This document shows positions 33,460 to 42,411 of a stretch of DNA of 64,000 nt, piece by piece. The DNA is from Paraburkholderia sp. D15 (GTDB lineage: Bacteria; Pseudomonadota; Gammaproteobacteria; Burkholderiales; Burkholderiaceae), in contig NZ_CP110396.1 of NCBI RefSeq assembly GCF_029910215.1, positions 1,736,001 to 1,800,000 on the forward strand. The letters run 5' to 3'. A model generated the notes under the pieces. The model searched no databases, had not been told where the DNA came from, and worked only from the letters and a program-made list of their open reading frames with translations. How positions within the stretch are numbered: the stretch's first letter is position 1; each line of letters begins with the position of its first letter. The translations under genes were made by a program, and so were the position numbers.

Positions 33460-34530
33460 TCAATGCGAATGGCGATGGTGAATGTCGGGAAAATGCGGAT
33501 GAGCATGCGTGATCGGTGCATGGTGATGCGCATGGGTATGCGGCTCCTCACCGTCCCACGCGAAATCGTGTTCGTGCTGATGATGCGCGTCGTGCCGGTG
33601 CCGATGCGTGTGATCGAGCGGGTCGTGCGTATGCGCGTGTTCGTGACGTTCGCGGATATGCAGCCAGACGCCCAGCGTCATCAGCGCGGCGGCGACCCAG
33701 AACAGCGGCGGCGGCAATTCCGGCCACAGCAGCCACGACAGCGTGACGCCGAACAGCGGCGCGACCGAGAAATAGGCGCCGGTCCGCGCGGTGCCGAGAT
33801 TGCGCAATGCGACCACGAACAGGACGAGGCTCACGCCATAGCCCGCGAAACCCGTCAGCATCGCGAGCGCGACGGTCGTGGCGGTCGGCCACGCCGTGCC
33901 GAGGCGCAGCGCGAGCAGCACATTCACCGACCCGGCCACGAGTCCTTTTACGCAGGCGATGAACATCGCGTCGTGCGTGGACACCTTGCGCGTGAGGTTG
34001 TTGTCGATCGCCCAGCACGCGCAGGCGCCGATCAGCAGCAGCGTGCCGGCCGGCAGACCCGCTGCGCCGGGTTGCCAGGACAATGCCGCCCCGCCCGCGA
34101 CGATCGCGGCCATGCCGAGGAACACCTGGGTGTCGACGTTTTCGCGGAACACGATCCATGCGATCAGCGCGGTGAACACGCCTTCGAGATTCAGCAGTAG
34201 CGAACCGGCGGCGGCAGGGGTGGTTTGCAGGCCCCACATCAGCAACGCCGGCCCGGCGACGCCGCCCGCGGCGATCGCGCCGGCGAGCCACGGCACCTCG
34301 CGAAGCGGAAACGACGGGTGATGCCTGGTGTCGGTTTGACCGACGGCGTTGCCTTTCAGGCGGCGTAGCAGGATCACGGTGGCGAGGCCGAGGCCGCTGC
34401 CGAGATAGAACAGTCCGGCCAGCAGGAAGGGCGACAGCGTGCCGAGCAGTGCTTTCGCAAGCGGAGTCGTCGCGCCGAACAGGGCAGCGGCGAGAAGGGC
34501 GGTGAAGGCGGCGTTCAGGCGCGTGGACAT
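33460..34530 (-). CDS. EamA/DMT transporter with a His-rich C-terminal tail
   Basis: The 356-residue protein has ten hydrophobic segments in two EamA repeats (to about residue 292), then a soluble tail of about 60 residues holding 24 His, arranged as HAHTH, HTHRHRH and HAHHH clusters. Such a tail suggests binding of Zn, Ni, Co or Cu and perhaps metal export or metal sensing; ordinary EamA members lack it. The LysR regulator upstream on the same strand may control it. The start at 34530 is set by the N-terminal EamA helix; the open frame runs to 34680. Confidence 0.85.
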   Translation of the reverse strand: MSTRLNAAFTALLAAALFGATTPLAKALLGTLSPFLLAGLFYLGSGLGLATVILLRRLKGNAVGQTDTRHHPSFPLREVPWLAGAIAAGGVAGPALLMWGLQTTPAAAGSLLLNLEGVFTALIAWIVFRENVDTQVFLGMAAIVAGGAALSWQPGAAGLPAGTLLLIGACACWAIDNNLTRKVSTHDAMFIACVKGLVAGSVNVLLALRLGTAWPTATTVALAMLTGFAGYGVSLVLFVVALRNLGTARTGAYFSVAPLFGVTLSWLLWPELPPPLFWVAAALMTLGVWLHIRERHEHAHTHDPLDHTHRHRHDAHHQHEHDFAWDGEEPHTHAHHHAPITHAHPHFPDIHHRHSH

Positions 34531-34724
34531 GGCGGGAGAAGCGATAAAAAAAGCGGGAACGGACGGGCCGCGGCAAACGCGCAATACCGCAATAGCGCAA
34601 CAGGTAAGGCTCGACGCGCGACCCGCAATGCACGGCACGCGGTGCGCAGGCAGACCCGAACGATAGCGCGATCCGTGCACCGACGCGCGGCACCGTGTGG
34701 AAACTTACACGACGTTTGCGACGC

Positions 34725-35618
34725 TTACGCTTCGCTAAACAAGCGCTCCGACAAAAAGTCCACGAACGCCCGCAGCTTCGGCGACAACTGTCGGCTCGAC
34801 GGCCACAGCACCGAAAACTGCCCTGCGTCCGCGAGATGTTCGTCGAGCATGCTTTGCAACGTGCCTGCGCGCAACGCATCGCGCGCCAGAAAATCGGGCA
34901 TGTAGGCGATCCCCAGGCCGAGTTCGGCGGCGGCGCGCAACGCCTCCATGTTGTTGCACGTCAACGTGGTCGGAAAGCGCGCGGCCATGTCGTCGGCTTG
35001 TCCACGAAAGGCCCAGGGCTGCAGCTTGCCCGAGGTCGGGAAGCGAAACCGCAGGCACGCGTGCGCGGCGAGATCCGCGGGCGTCGACGGTATGCCGCGC
35101 TGCTTCAGATAGGCTGGCGACGCGCACAGCACGAAGCGGAACGGGCCGAGGCGCTTGGCCATCAGTTGCGAATCGGGCAGCTCGCCGCTGCGGATCGCGG
35201 CGTCGAAGCCGCCTTCGATCACGTCGACGATGCGGTCGTTGAAATCCAGTTCGAGGTCGATCTCCGGATAACGCGCGGTGAACGCCGGCAGCAGCGGCAG
35301 CAGAAACCGGTAGCCGATCGTCGGCAAGCTCACGCGCAGGCGTCCGCGCGGCACGGCGTTGGCGGCGAGCATCATCGATTCGGCTTCGTTCAGCGCGTCG
35401 AGAATCGACCGGCAACGGTCGTAGAAACGTTCGCCGTCTTCCGTCAGGCTGACGCGCCGTGTGCTGCGCTGGAGCAGCCGCACGCCGAGATGCTGTTCGA
35501 GCCGCGCGACGCTCTTGCCGACCGCCGACGGCGAAATGCCGATCCGCTGCGACGCGCCGACGAAGCTGGAAGCCTCCACCGTTTGCACGAAGGCGACGAT
35601 TCCGCTGAGGTTATCCAT
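34725..35618 (-). CDS. LysR-family transcriptional regulator
   Basis: The 297-residue protein has an N-terminal winged helix (about 1-60: SFVGASQRIGISPSAVGKSV, then a RLLQRSTR segment) and the effector-binding domain (about 90-297). It is of the AphB/CrgA subgroup judging by the SVSLTEDGERFYDRC-like linker. It lies 195 bases upstream of the His-tailed transporter gene on the same strand and divergent from the lipocalin gene; either may be a target. Confidence 0.9.
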   Translation of the reverse strand: MDNLSGIVAFVQTVEASSFVGASQRIGISPSAVGKSVARLEQHLGVRLLQRSTRRVSLTEDGERFYDRCRSILDALNEAESMMLAANAVPRGRLRVSLPTIGYRFLLPLLPAFTARYPEIDLELDFNDRIVDVIEGGFDAAIRSGELPDSQLMAKRLGPFRFVLCASPAYLKQRGIPSTPADLAAHACLRFRFPTSGKLQPWAFRGQADDMAARFPTTLTCNNMEALRAAAELGLGIAYMPDFLARDALRAGTLQSMLDEHLADAGQFSVLWPSSRQLSPKLRAFVDFLSERLFSEA

Positions 35619-35825
35619 GGATGCGATTCGAGAGTGGAAGTCTGGAGTGGGCGAAATGTAGCATTATTCATCCGCTACGGCTCCATTATGGAAAGCCTTA
35701 TATCCCCATCTCGCCGAACCGCTCATCTGACTTGCATAGAAGCCTCCGCCAGCGCACTCGCATCCGCATCCATCCGGCCCCGACGAACGTAATACGTTAA
35801 CTCACGCCATGTTCGAGGCCCTGCC

Positions 35826-36431
35826 ATGCGTCGCCTGTACTCCGCTGCCGCTGTCGTCGTCGCTGCCACCCTGCTGCTGTCCGTCGCGGCGTGCTCCAAC
35901 GACCCGCCCAATCCCAATCCGCGCGCGAGCGAGCCGCTCGCCACCGTGCCGGTCGATCTGCCGCGCTACATGGGCCGCTGGTACATCATCGCGAACATTC
36001 CGTACTTCGCCGAACGCGACATGGTGGCGAGCCGCGCGGAATGGAAATTGCGGCCAGACGGCAAGATCGACGACTCGTACTACGCGCGCAAGAAAAGCTT
36101 CGACGCGCCGGAAAAGCACTATCAGTTTCTCGATACGCCAGTGCCGGGCAAGGACGGCGGCGAATGGAGCGTGCAGATTTTCTGGCCGGTGCATGTGACG
36201 CAACTCACGTTGTACGTGGATCCCGACTATCGCTACACGATCCTCGGCTATCCCGGCAAGAACCTCGGCTGGATCTTCTCGCGCGAGCCGGATATGAGCG
36301 ACGACACGTATCGGTCGATGCTCGCGAAACTCGACGCGATGGGCTACGACACGTCGCGCTTCAAACGCGTGCCGCAGCATCCGGACCAGTTGGGTAAGGC
36401 GGGGTTTGCGTCGCCGGGGGATAAGGACTGA
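35826..36431 (+). CDS. blc: Lipocalin-family outer-membrane lipoprotein
   Basis: The 201-residue protein has a lipoprotein signal with LSVAAC (Cys23). The lipocalin GxW motif is in YMGRWYIIANIPYFAERD, and the beta barrel continues with DYRYTILGYPGKNLGWIFSR and the C-terminal helix. It fits the Blc type, which binds lysophospholipids or fatty acids in the envelope. GAGG lies 8 bases before the ATG. Confidence 0.9.
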   Translation: MRRLYSAAAVVVAATLLLSVAACSNDPPNPNPRASEPLATVPVDLPRYMGRWYIIANIPYFAERDMVASRAEWKLRPDGKIDDSYYARKKSFDAPEKHYQFLDTPVPGKDGGEWSVQIFWPVHVTQLTLYVDPDYRYTILGYPGKNLGWIFSREPDMSDDTYRSMLAKLDAMGYDTSRFKRVPQHPDQLGKAGFASPGDKD

Positions 36432-36545
36432 TGCAAGGACGAGCGAACGCGCGGGCGAAACGCGATGGAGCGCGGCACGCATGGAGCCCGCCGCATCCGA
36501 TCCCATTTTCTCCGCGTATAAACCGCATCGAGCCGCATCGATTTT

Positions 36546-36585
36546 TCACTGAGCCTCACTGACCCTCATTGACCTTCACTGACTT
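36546..36585. repeat. Four tandem decamers just upstream of the DUF1295 gene
   Basis: TCACTGAGCC, TCACTGACCC, TCATTGACCT and TCACTGACTT run head to tail, ending 14 bases before the start codon. A two-copy unit CCGCATCGA(G/T) lies just before at 36523-36542. The array falls in the expected 5' leader. Confidence 0.85.
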
Positions 36586-36599
36586 CGAACGAGAGCTTC

Positions 36600-37382
36600 A
36601 TGCCGCCACTAGCCGCCGCCGTGATTGCCCTGATCGGTCTCGTCGCGATCTTCAGCGCCGCGTGGGCGTGGCAATTGAAGACCGACAACGCGGGCATGAT
36701 CGATCCGATCTGGGCGTATTCGCTGGGCCTCGTCGCCGTGCTGTACGCGGTGCTCGGCAACGGCGCGCCGCTCATGCGCGCGCTCACGGCGCTCGGCGGG
36801 CTGGTGTGGGGCGTGCGGCTCGGCACGCATCTGTGGCGGCGCAACTTCGGCAAACCGGAAGACGCGCGCTACCACCGCTTCCGCGAGGAATGGGGCGACG
36901 AAGCGGCGAGCAAGATGTTCTGGTTCTTCCAGTTGCAGGTGGTCGTCTCGATGCTGCTGTCGCTCGCGTTTCTGGTGCCGTCGTATCGGGTCGACGAACC
37001 GCGCATCGGCTGGACCTTGCTGGCGATCGTGTTGTGGATCGTCTCGGTGGCCGGCGAAGGGATCGCGGACCGTCAGTTGAAACGCTTCAAGGCCGATCCG
37101 GCCAATCGCGACGCCGTGTGCCGCGTCGGCTTGTGGCGCTATTCGCGGCATCCGAATTACTTCTTCGAGTGCGTGCATTGGCTTGCGTACATCGCGCTGT
37201 CGATCGGCACGCCGTGGGCCTGGTTCACCGTGCTGCCGCCGATACTGATGGCGTTCCTGCTGCTCAAGCTGTCCGGCATTCCGCTGCTCGAAGCGGGCAT
37301 GGCGGAGCGGCGCCCCGGTTACGCCGAGTACATGCGCACGACCAGCGCACTGATTCCATGGCCGCCACGGCGGCAGAGATAA
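36600..37382 (+). CDS. DUF1295 membrane protein (steroid 5-alpha-reductase-like)
   Basis: The 260-residue protein has six to seven hydrophobic segments. The C-terminal signature ANRDAVCRVGLWRYSRHPNY and a following FFECVHW stretch is typical of DUF1295/ICMT-like methyltransferases and reductases. In many proteobacteria DUF1295 genes sit beside CFA-synthase genes in lipid-modification clusters, as here. The reaction is unknown; an NADPH-linked reduction or fatty-acid modification is inferred. Confidence 0.88.
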   Translation: MPPLAAAVIALIGLVAIFSAAWAWQLKTDNAGMIDPIWAYSLGLVAVLYAVLGNGAPLMRALTALGGLVWGVRLGTHLWRRNFGKPEDARYHRFREEWGDEAASKMFWFFQLQVVVSMLLSLAFLVPSYRVDEPRIGWTLLAIVLWIVSVAGEGIADRQLKRFKADPANRDAVCRVGLWRYSRHPNYFFECVHWLAYIALSIGTPWAWFTVLPPILMAFLLLKLSGIPLLEAGMAERRPGYAEYMRTTSALIPWPPRRQR

Positions 37383-37486
37383 CCAGAACGAAAGGGCCCG
37401 AGGGTGCTCGCACCGCTTCGCATCCACGCAAGTCAGGCTCGGAAAAATAACCATTACCCCGTTGCATGGGACAAGGAGTCAGCCTC

Positions 37487-38602
37487 ATGAGCGTTTCCAC
37501 GACCGGCCACACGCTGCCGCCTTCCGCGCCTGCCAATGCCGGCGACGGCTGGCTGATTCACGCGTGCGAACGCGGCTGGCTGCCCGACCGCCTGATCCGC
37601 CTCGGCATGCGTCAATTGATGCGTCAGCGTCTGCGCGACGAAGCCCTCGACGACGGCGAGATGCGCGCGCGACGCCTTAACCTGCTGCTCGACGAACTGC
37701 GCGCGAGTCCCATCGCGATCGAAACGCAGGCCGCCAACACGCAGCATTACGAAGTGCCGGCGGCGTTTTTTCATGCGCATCTCGGGCCGCACCTGAAGTA
37801 CTCGTGCTGTCTTTATCCGCATGGCGATGAAACGCTCGCCGACGCCGAAGCGGCAATGCTGGAGCGCTATGCCGAACGCGCGGAACTGGCCGACGGTCAG
37901 CGGATTCTCGACCTCGGCTGTGGCTGGGGCTCGCTGTCGCTGTGGCTGGCGGCGCGCTATCCGCGCTCGGAGATCGTCGCGCTGTCGAACTCGCACGGCC
38001 AGCGTGCGTTTATCGAAGCGCGCGCGGCGGAGCGGGGTCTGCATAACCTCAAGGTCATGACGGGCAACGTCGTCGATTTCGAATTCGATCGCGCGCTGTT
38101 GGGCGACGGCTTCGACCGCGTGGTGTCGATCGAAATGTTCGAGCACATGAAGAACTACGCTCTGCTGCTCGCCAAAATCGCGCGCTGGATGCGCGACGAT
38201 GCCGAGGCGAAACTGTTCGTGCATATCTTCGTGCACCGCACGCTTGCGTATCACTTCGAGGTGCGCGACGGCAGCGACTGGATGTCGAAGTACTTCTTCA
38301 CCGGCGGCACGATGCCGTCCGAAGCGTTGCTGCTGAACTTTCAGGACGATCTGCGGATGGAGCGGCAGTGGTGGGTGAGCGGCACGCACTACGAGCGCAC
38401 GGCCAACCATTGGCTCGCCGCACTCGACGCCGCGCGCGATCGCGTGATGCCGATGCTGGTCGACACCTATGGCGCGCGTGACGCGGCAGTGTGGTTGCAG
38501 CGCTGGCGCATGTTCTACATGGCGGTCGCCGAATTGTTCGGCTACGCGAACGGCAACGAGTGGGGCGTCGGCCATTACCGGTTCGTGAAGCGGCAGGCGT
38601 GA
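37487..38602 (+). CDS. Cyclopropane-fatty-acyl-phospholipid synthase family methyltransferase
   Basis: The 371-residue protein has SAM motif I at about 141-148 (LDLGCGWGSLSLWL), IALSNSHGQRAFIE-type motif II, and SIEMFEHMKNY. It should transfer a methyl or methylene from SAM to an unsaturated fatty-acyl chain. It lacks the N-terminal extension of E. coli Cfa, so it is a CFA-like paralogue. The start at 37487 has AAGGAG 8 bases upstream. It follows DUF1295 by 104 bases. Confidence 0.88.
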   Translation: MSVSTTGHTLPPSAPANAGDGWLIHACERGWLPDRLIRLGMRQLMRQRLRDEALDDGEMRARRLNLLLDELRASPIAIETQAANTQHYEVPAAFFHAHLGPHLKYSCCLYPHGDETLADAEAAMLERYAERAELADGQRILDLGCGWGSLSLWLAARYPRSEIVALSNSHGQRAFIEARAAERGLHNLKVMTGNVVDFEFDRALLGDGFDRVVSIEMFEHMKNYALLLAKIARWMRDDAEAKLFVHIFVHRTLAYHFEVRDGSDWMSKYFFTGGTMPSEALLLNFQDDLRMERQWWVSGTHYERTANHWLAALDAARDRVMPMLVDTYGARDAAVWLQRWRMFYMAVAELFGYANGNEWGVGHYRFVKRQA

Positions 38603-38624
38603 TGCACGTGATGCACGTGATGCG
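38599..38624. repeat. Tandem 9-bp units over the CFA-synthase-like stop codon
   Basis: GTGATGCAC occurs twice (38599-38607, 38608-38616), then GTGATGCG. The first copy contains the TGA stop at 38600-38602. Confidence 0.85.
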
Positions 38625-38686
38625 ATCGATGCGATGGCGTGGCGGCGCCCCTGGCGCGGCGGCCGCCATCGCATGAAGCTGCGCGG

Positions 38687-39475
38687 CTAGACCGCCGTTT
38701 CCCGCGCTGCGGCCCGCTTCGGCACCAGCACGATACACACGACGATAAACACCAGCAGGATCGCCGATGCATACAGGCGGCTGATATGCAGCCCACCCTG
38801 CGCGACCGGCTTGTCAAGAAAGTCGCCCAACGTCGCGCCAAGCGGGCGAGTCAGAATGAACGCAGCCCAGAACAAGGCCGTACGCGACACGCGCGTCCAG
38901 AAATACAGCGCGGCCACGACGATCAACCCGGCGCCGAACAGCATCGCGCCATATTCGTAGCCGAGGCCAAGACCACCGCGATCGTCGCCCGCGACCCAGT
39001 CGCCGAGCGCGGTGCCGAGCGTCTGCGAGAACAGGATCGTGATCCAGTAGAACCACTCCGCTTTCGCCGTGACCACGCTTTGCACGGATACGGTGCCTTC
39101 GCTGCGATACCAGATCGCCAGACTGAGCACCAGCAACGTCACGACGACGGCCGTGCCGCCCGGATAGCCGATACCGAGCGAGCGGTCCGCGAAATCGGCG
39201 AGGGTCGTGCCGAGCGTGGTGGTCGCGACGATCGTCCCCCAGTACAGGAAGCGATGGAATGCGCGCGCGTTGACCTGCGCGGCGACGAGTCCGACGAACA
39301 GCGCGAGGAAGATCGCCGAACCGATCAGGTAGCCGAGGTTCAGCGACATCGATACCCAGTCGCCGCCGGTTTCGCCCAGCGTGGTCGCGGCGACCTTGAT
39401 GACCCAGAAACCCATCGTCACTTCGGGGACCTTGCTGATGGCCTGTCGGGCCATGCTCCCAGTACTGCCTTTCAT
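38687..39475 (-). CDS. COG4705-type polytopic membrane protein with fourfold repeat
   Basis: The 262-residue protein has eight or so hydrophobic segments and four copies of a TLG-x-T-x-x-D/GD motif at about 32-40, 87-95, 152-160 and 211-219. This suggests an internal fourfold repeat and a shared transport or binding site with paired Asp and Thr residues. It matches the uncharacterised COG4705 group. AAGGAG lies 6 bases before the ATG. It is divergent from a two-component system whose predicted binding site lies between them, so it is a likely target. Confidence 0.78.
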   Translation of the reverse strand: MKGSTGSMARQAISKVPEVTMGFWVIKVAATTLGETGGDWVSMSLNLGYLIGSAIFLALFVGLVAAQVNARAFHRFLYWGTIVATTTLGTTLADFADRSLGIGYPGGTAVVVTLLVLSLAIWYRSEGTVSVQSVVTAKAEWFYWITILFSQTLGTALGDWVAGDDRGGLGLGYEYGAMLFGAGLIVVAALYFWTRVSRTALFWAAFILTRPLGATLGDFLDKPVAQGGLHISRLYASAILLVFIVVCIVLVPKRAAARETAV

Positions 39476-39521
39476 ATCGCGCTCCTTGCTGGATGATGGG
39501 GCGGATACTATTGGGCCGATG

Positions 39522-39549
39522 CTTAACCGCTGCTTAAGGGTCGGTTAAT
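39522..39549. promoter_or_regulatory. Three half-sites with 11-bp spacing, PmrA/QseB-type box
   Basis: CTTAA at 39522, CTTAA at 39533 and GTTAA at 39544 recur every 11 bases. The first two form CTTAA-N6-CTTAA, the PmrA/QseB consensus. The site lies between the COG4705 gene (minus) and the response regulator (plus) and fits autoregulation plus control of COG4705. Confidence 0.6.
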
Positions 39550-39595
39550 CTGGATTGCGCGACAATGGCGGCCGGTGTCAATGCACGGGGGCGCG

Positions 39596-40258
39596 ATGCG
39601 TCTGCTACTGGTGGAAGACGATGAAATGATTGCGGAGACCGTGCTCGATTCGATGCGGCGCGAAGGCTACGCGATCGATTGGGCCGCCGACGGCCGTGCG
39701 GCTGAACTGTCACTCGACAACGGCGTGTACGACCTCGTGCTGCTCGATCTCGGGTTGCCGAGGAAGGACGGCATCGACCTGCTCGATCGCTATCGCCGGC
39801 AAGGCGGCCAGGCACCGGTGATCATCCTGACCGCGCGCGATTCGGTGCACGACCGCATTCGCGGTCTCGACGCGGGCGCCGACGACTATCTGATCAAACC
39901 GTTCGACCTCGACGAACTGGCGGCCCGCGCCCGCGCACTGCTGCGGCGGCGCACCGGCCAGAAGCAGCCGGTCTATGCGCACGGCGGCCTGACCCTCGAC
40001 CCCGCCGCGCACGAAGTCAGCAAGGACGGCGCGCCGGTCGCGCTGGTGCCGCGCGAATTCGCGTTGCTGCAGGCGCTGATCGAGGAACCGGCGCGCGTCT
40101 TCACCCGTGCCGAACTCGAAGACAAGCTGTACGGATGGGGCGAGGAAGTCGGCAGCAATACGATCGAAGTCCACGTACACAGCCTGCGTCGCAAGATCGG
40201 CGCGGAGCAGGTGGTGACCGTGCGCGGCGTCGGCTATCGGCTGAAGAGGCTCGAATGA
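39596..40258 (+). CDS. OmpR/PmrA-family response regulator
   Basis: The 220-residue protein has a receiver domain with acidic pocket EDD at 7-9, phosphoacceptor Asp51 (LVLLDLGLP), the Thr of LTARD and Lys of YLIKPFD, then a winged-helix DNA-binding domain (about 125-218). It is closest in pattern to PmrA/QseB. The start at 39596 has GGGGG upstream; a GTG at 39575 is possible. The stop overlaps the kinase ATG (ATGA). Confidence 0.93.
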   Translation: MRLLLVEDDEMIAETVLDSMRREGYAIDWAADGRAAELSLDNGVYDLVLLDLGLPRKDGIDLLDRYRRQGGQAPVIILTARDSVHDRIRGLDAGADDYLIKPFDLDELAARARALLRRRTGQKQPVYAHGGLTLDPAAHEVSKDGAPVALVPREFALLQALIEEPARVFTRAELEDKLYGWGEEVGSNTIEVHVHSLRRKIGAEQVVTVRGVGYRLKRLE

Positions 40259-41628
40259 AGTCGATTCGCCGCTGGCTGCTGGGCTGGCTGATTTGCGGTC
40301 TCGCGGTCGTGTCGGGGATCGCCGCGTTCGGGATCTTTCACACCGCCCGCGAGGAAGCCAACGAACTGTTCGACTACGAATTGCGCACGGTCGCGCTGTC
40401 GCTGCCGTCGAGTCTCGACACCGCCGAAACGGTCGAGCGGCAAAATTCACAGTTCAAGGACATCGCGGACGACCGCATCCTGATCGAGATCTGGGACGGC
40501 GCCGGATCGCTCGTCTATCACTCGCGGCAAGCGGCGACGCTCGCGCGTCTGCCGCCGGGCTACAGCGTGATCGAACGGGGCGAGGAGCATTGGCGGGTGT
40601 TCGGCTTGCAGCAACCGGACCGCTTCGTGCAGGTTGCGCAGCCCGTCTCCGTGCGCGAGGCGCTGGCGTTGCGCCTCGCGCTTCATACGCTGTGGCCGCT
40701 CGGCCTCTTGATGCCGGTGACGATCGCGCTGGTGCTGTTCGTCGTCGCGCGAGGATTGGCGCCCATCGGCGGACTGTCGCGTCTGCTCGCCACGCGGTCG
40801 CTGGATTCGCTCGAACCGCTGCATATCGACGGGAATCTGCCGATCGAAATCCGGCCGCTGGTCGACGCGTTGAACGATCTGCTTCAGCGCCTGAATATCG
40901 CGTCGCAGGCGCAGCGCACGTTTATCGCCGATGCCGCGCACGAGCTGCGTTCGCCGCTGGCCGCGCTCAAATTGCAGTTGCAGGCCGCGTCGAACGACGG
41001 CACCTTGAAGGACGACGGCCAGACCATCGAGCGGATCGACACGCGCCTGAACCGTATCATCCGGCTCGTCCAGCAACTGCTGACGCTGGCGCGGGAAGAC
41101 GCGCAGCCCGGTAGCGAGAGCACGTCGGTCAGCTTGCGGCGGATCGGCGAGCAGGCGGTCAGCGACTTCTCGCTGCTCGCGGAAGCGCGGCACATCGATC
41201 TCGGTCTGGAGTTCCGGCATCCGGTCACGCCGGACGACGCCTGCAACGTTCTCGCCGACCCGCACGGCGTGAGCGTGCTGCTGAACAACCTGATCGACAA
41301 TGCCATCCGCTATACGCCGCCGGGCGGCAAGGTCGACGTCGTGCTCGCCATCACCGGCGAGCTTTTCGGCATCGAGGTGGTGGACAACGGCCCCGGCATT
41401 CCGGAGGAAGACATGGAGCGGGTGCTCGACCGCTTCTATCGCGGTCAACATACGCGGGGCACGGGCAGCGGGCTGGGGCTGGCGATTGCCGCGCGTATCG
41501 CGCAACGGCACCGCCTGACGCTGGCGCTGCGCAATGGCGCCGGCGGCGGCCTGGTGGTGGCGGTCACGGGCTTTGTCACGCAACAGGGAAATAATATGAA
41601 ACACAGTGCCCTGCACGCGATGGAATAA
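40255..41628 (+). CDS. Sensor histidine kinase, QseC/PmrB type
   Basis: The 457-residue protein has two transmembrane helices (about 7-28 and 145-168) around a periplasmic domain of about 115 residues, then a HAMP linker. HisKA has the phosphoacceptor His229 in DAAHELRSPL. The HATPase domain has NLIDNAIRYTPPGG (N box), DNGPGIPEED (G1) and GTGSGLGLAI (G2). The QseC/PmrB-type sensor domain may detect cationic compounds or metals, which cannot be told here. It overlaps the regulator gene by 4 bases. Confidence 0.93.
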   Translation: MKSIRRWLLGWLICGLAVVSGIAAFGIFHTAREEANELFDYELRTVALSLPSSLDTAETVERQNSQFKDIADDRILIEIWDGAGSLVYHSRQAATLARLPPGYSVIERGEEHWRVFGLQQPDRFVQVAQPVSVREALALRLALHTLWPLGLLMPVTIALVLFVVARGLAPIGGLSRLLATRSLDSLEPLHIDGNLPIEIRPLVDALNDLLQRLNIASQAQRTFIADAAHELRSPLAALKLQLQAASNDGTLKDDGQTIERIDTRLNRIIRLVQQLLTLAREDAQPGSESTSVSLRRIGEQAVSDFSLLAEARHIDLGLEFRHPVTPDDACNVLADPHGVSVLLNNLIDNAIRYTPPGGKVDVVLAITGELFGIEVVDNGPGIPEEDMERVLDRFYRGQHTRGTGSGLGLAIAARIAQRHRLTLALRNGAGGGLVVAVTGFVTQQGNNMKHSALHAME

Positions 41629-41744
41629 AAGCCCACACTAAGGCGTTTGGCTAGTATGCCGGACGTCATCCGAACGTTCCGGCATGGCCGTTATTTCAAA
41701 CAGCTTTCGCGGCATCACGGCCGCGACCGGAACACAACACGACG

Positions 41745-42338
41745 ATGAACACCCGCACCGATTCCCTGTCTGACCTGAACGATCCGGCGACGCGCTACAC
41801 CCGCACCGCCATGACGCTGCACTGGCTGATCGCGTTGCTGATGATCGGCAACGTGGTGCTGGGCTTGAGCGCCGATTCGCTGCCCGACGACTGGGTGCGT
41901 CCGGTGGTCGATACGCACAAGTCGATCGGCATCACCGTGCTCGGTCTCGCGCTGATGCGCATTCTGTGGCGCGTGTCGCACAAGCCGCCGCCGTTGCCGC
42001 GCGAGTTTCCGTCGTGGGAAAAAATTGCCGCGCACGTCGCGCACTTCCTGTTGTATTTGCTGATGATCGCGCTGCCGTTGTCCGGCTGGCTGCACGATTC
42101 GGCGTGGAAGGACGCGGCCACGCATCCGATGCGTCTGTTCAATCTGTTCACGTGGCCGCGCATCGGTTACGTGATGAACCTCGATCCGGCGCTCAAGGAG
42201 ACGCTGCACGACCGTTTCGGCGCGTTGCATACGTGGCTCGGCTACGCGCTGTATGCGCTGCTCGCGATGCACATCGGCGGGGCGTTGAAGCATCAGTGGA
42301 TCGATCGCAAGTCGGTGTTCAAGCGCATGGTGCCGTGA
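41745..42338 (+). CDS. cybB: Cytochrome b561 family protein
   Basis: The 197-residue protein has four transmembrane helices with conserved His in MTLHWLIALLM (helix 1), DTHKSIGI (helix 2), AHFLLYLLM (helix 3) and YALLAMHIGGALKHQ (helix 4), giving two b-type haem ligand pairs as in CybB. It probably transfers electrons from quinol to a periplasmic acceptor, perhaps superoxide. It is not obviously co-transcribed with its neighbours. Confidence 0.9.
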   Translation: MNTRTDSLSDLNDPATRYTRTAMTLHWLIALLMIGNVVLGLSADSLPDDWVRPVVDTHKSIGITVLGLALMRILWRVSHKPPPLPREFPSWEKIAAHVAHFLLYLLMIALPLSGWLHDSAWKDAATHPMRLFNLFTWPRIGYVMNLDPALKETLHDRFGALHTWLGYALYALLAMHIGGALKHQWIDRKSVFKRMVP

Positions 42339-42411
42339 GGCGCAGCGCTTTTTCGCTTTTGTCCTCGCTTTTGCCCCGTCAACCGCTGCATCGAAGAATT
42401 CGAGCGTCATT

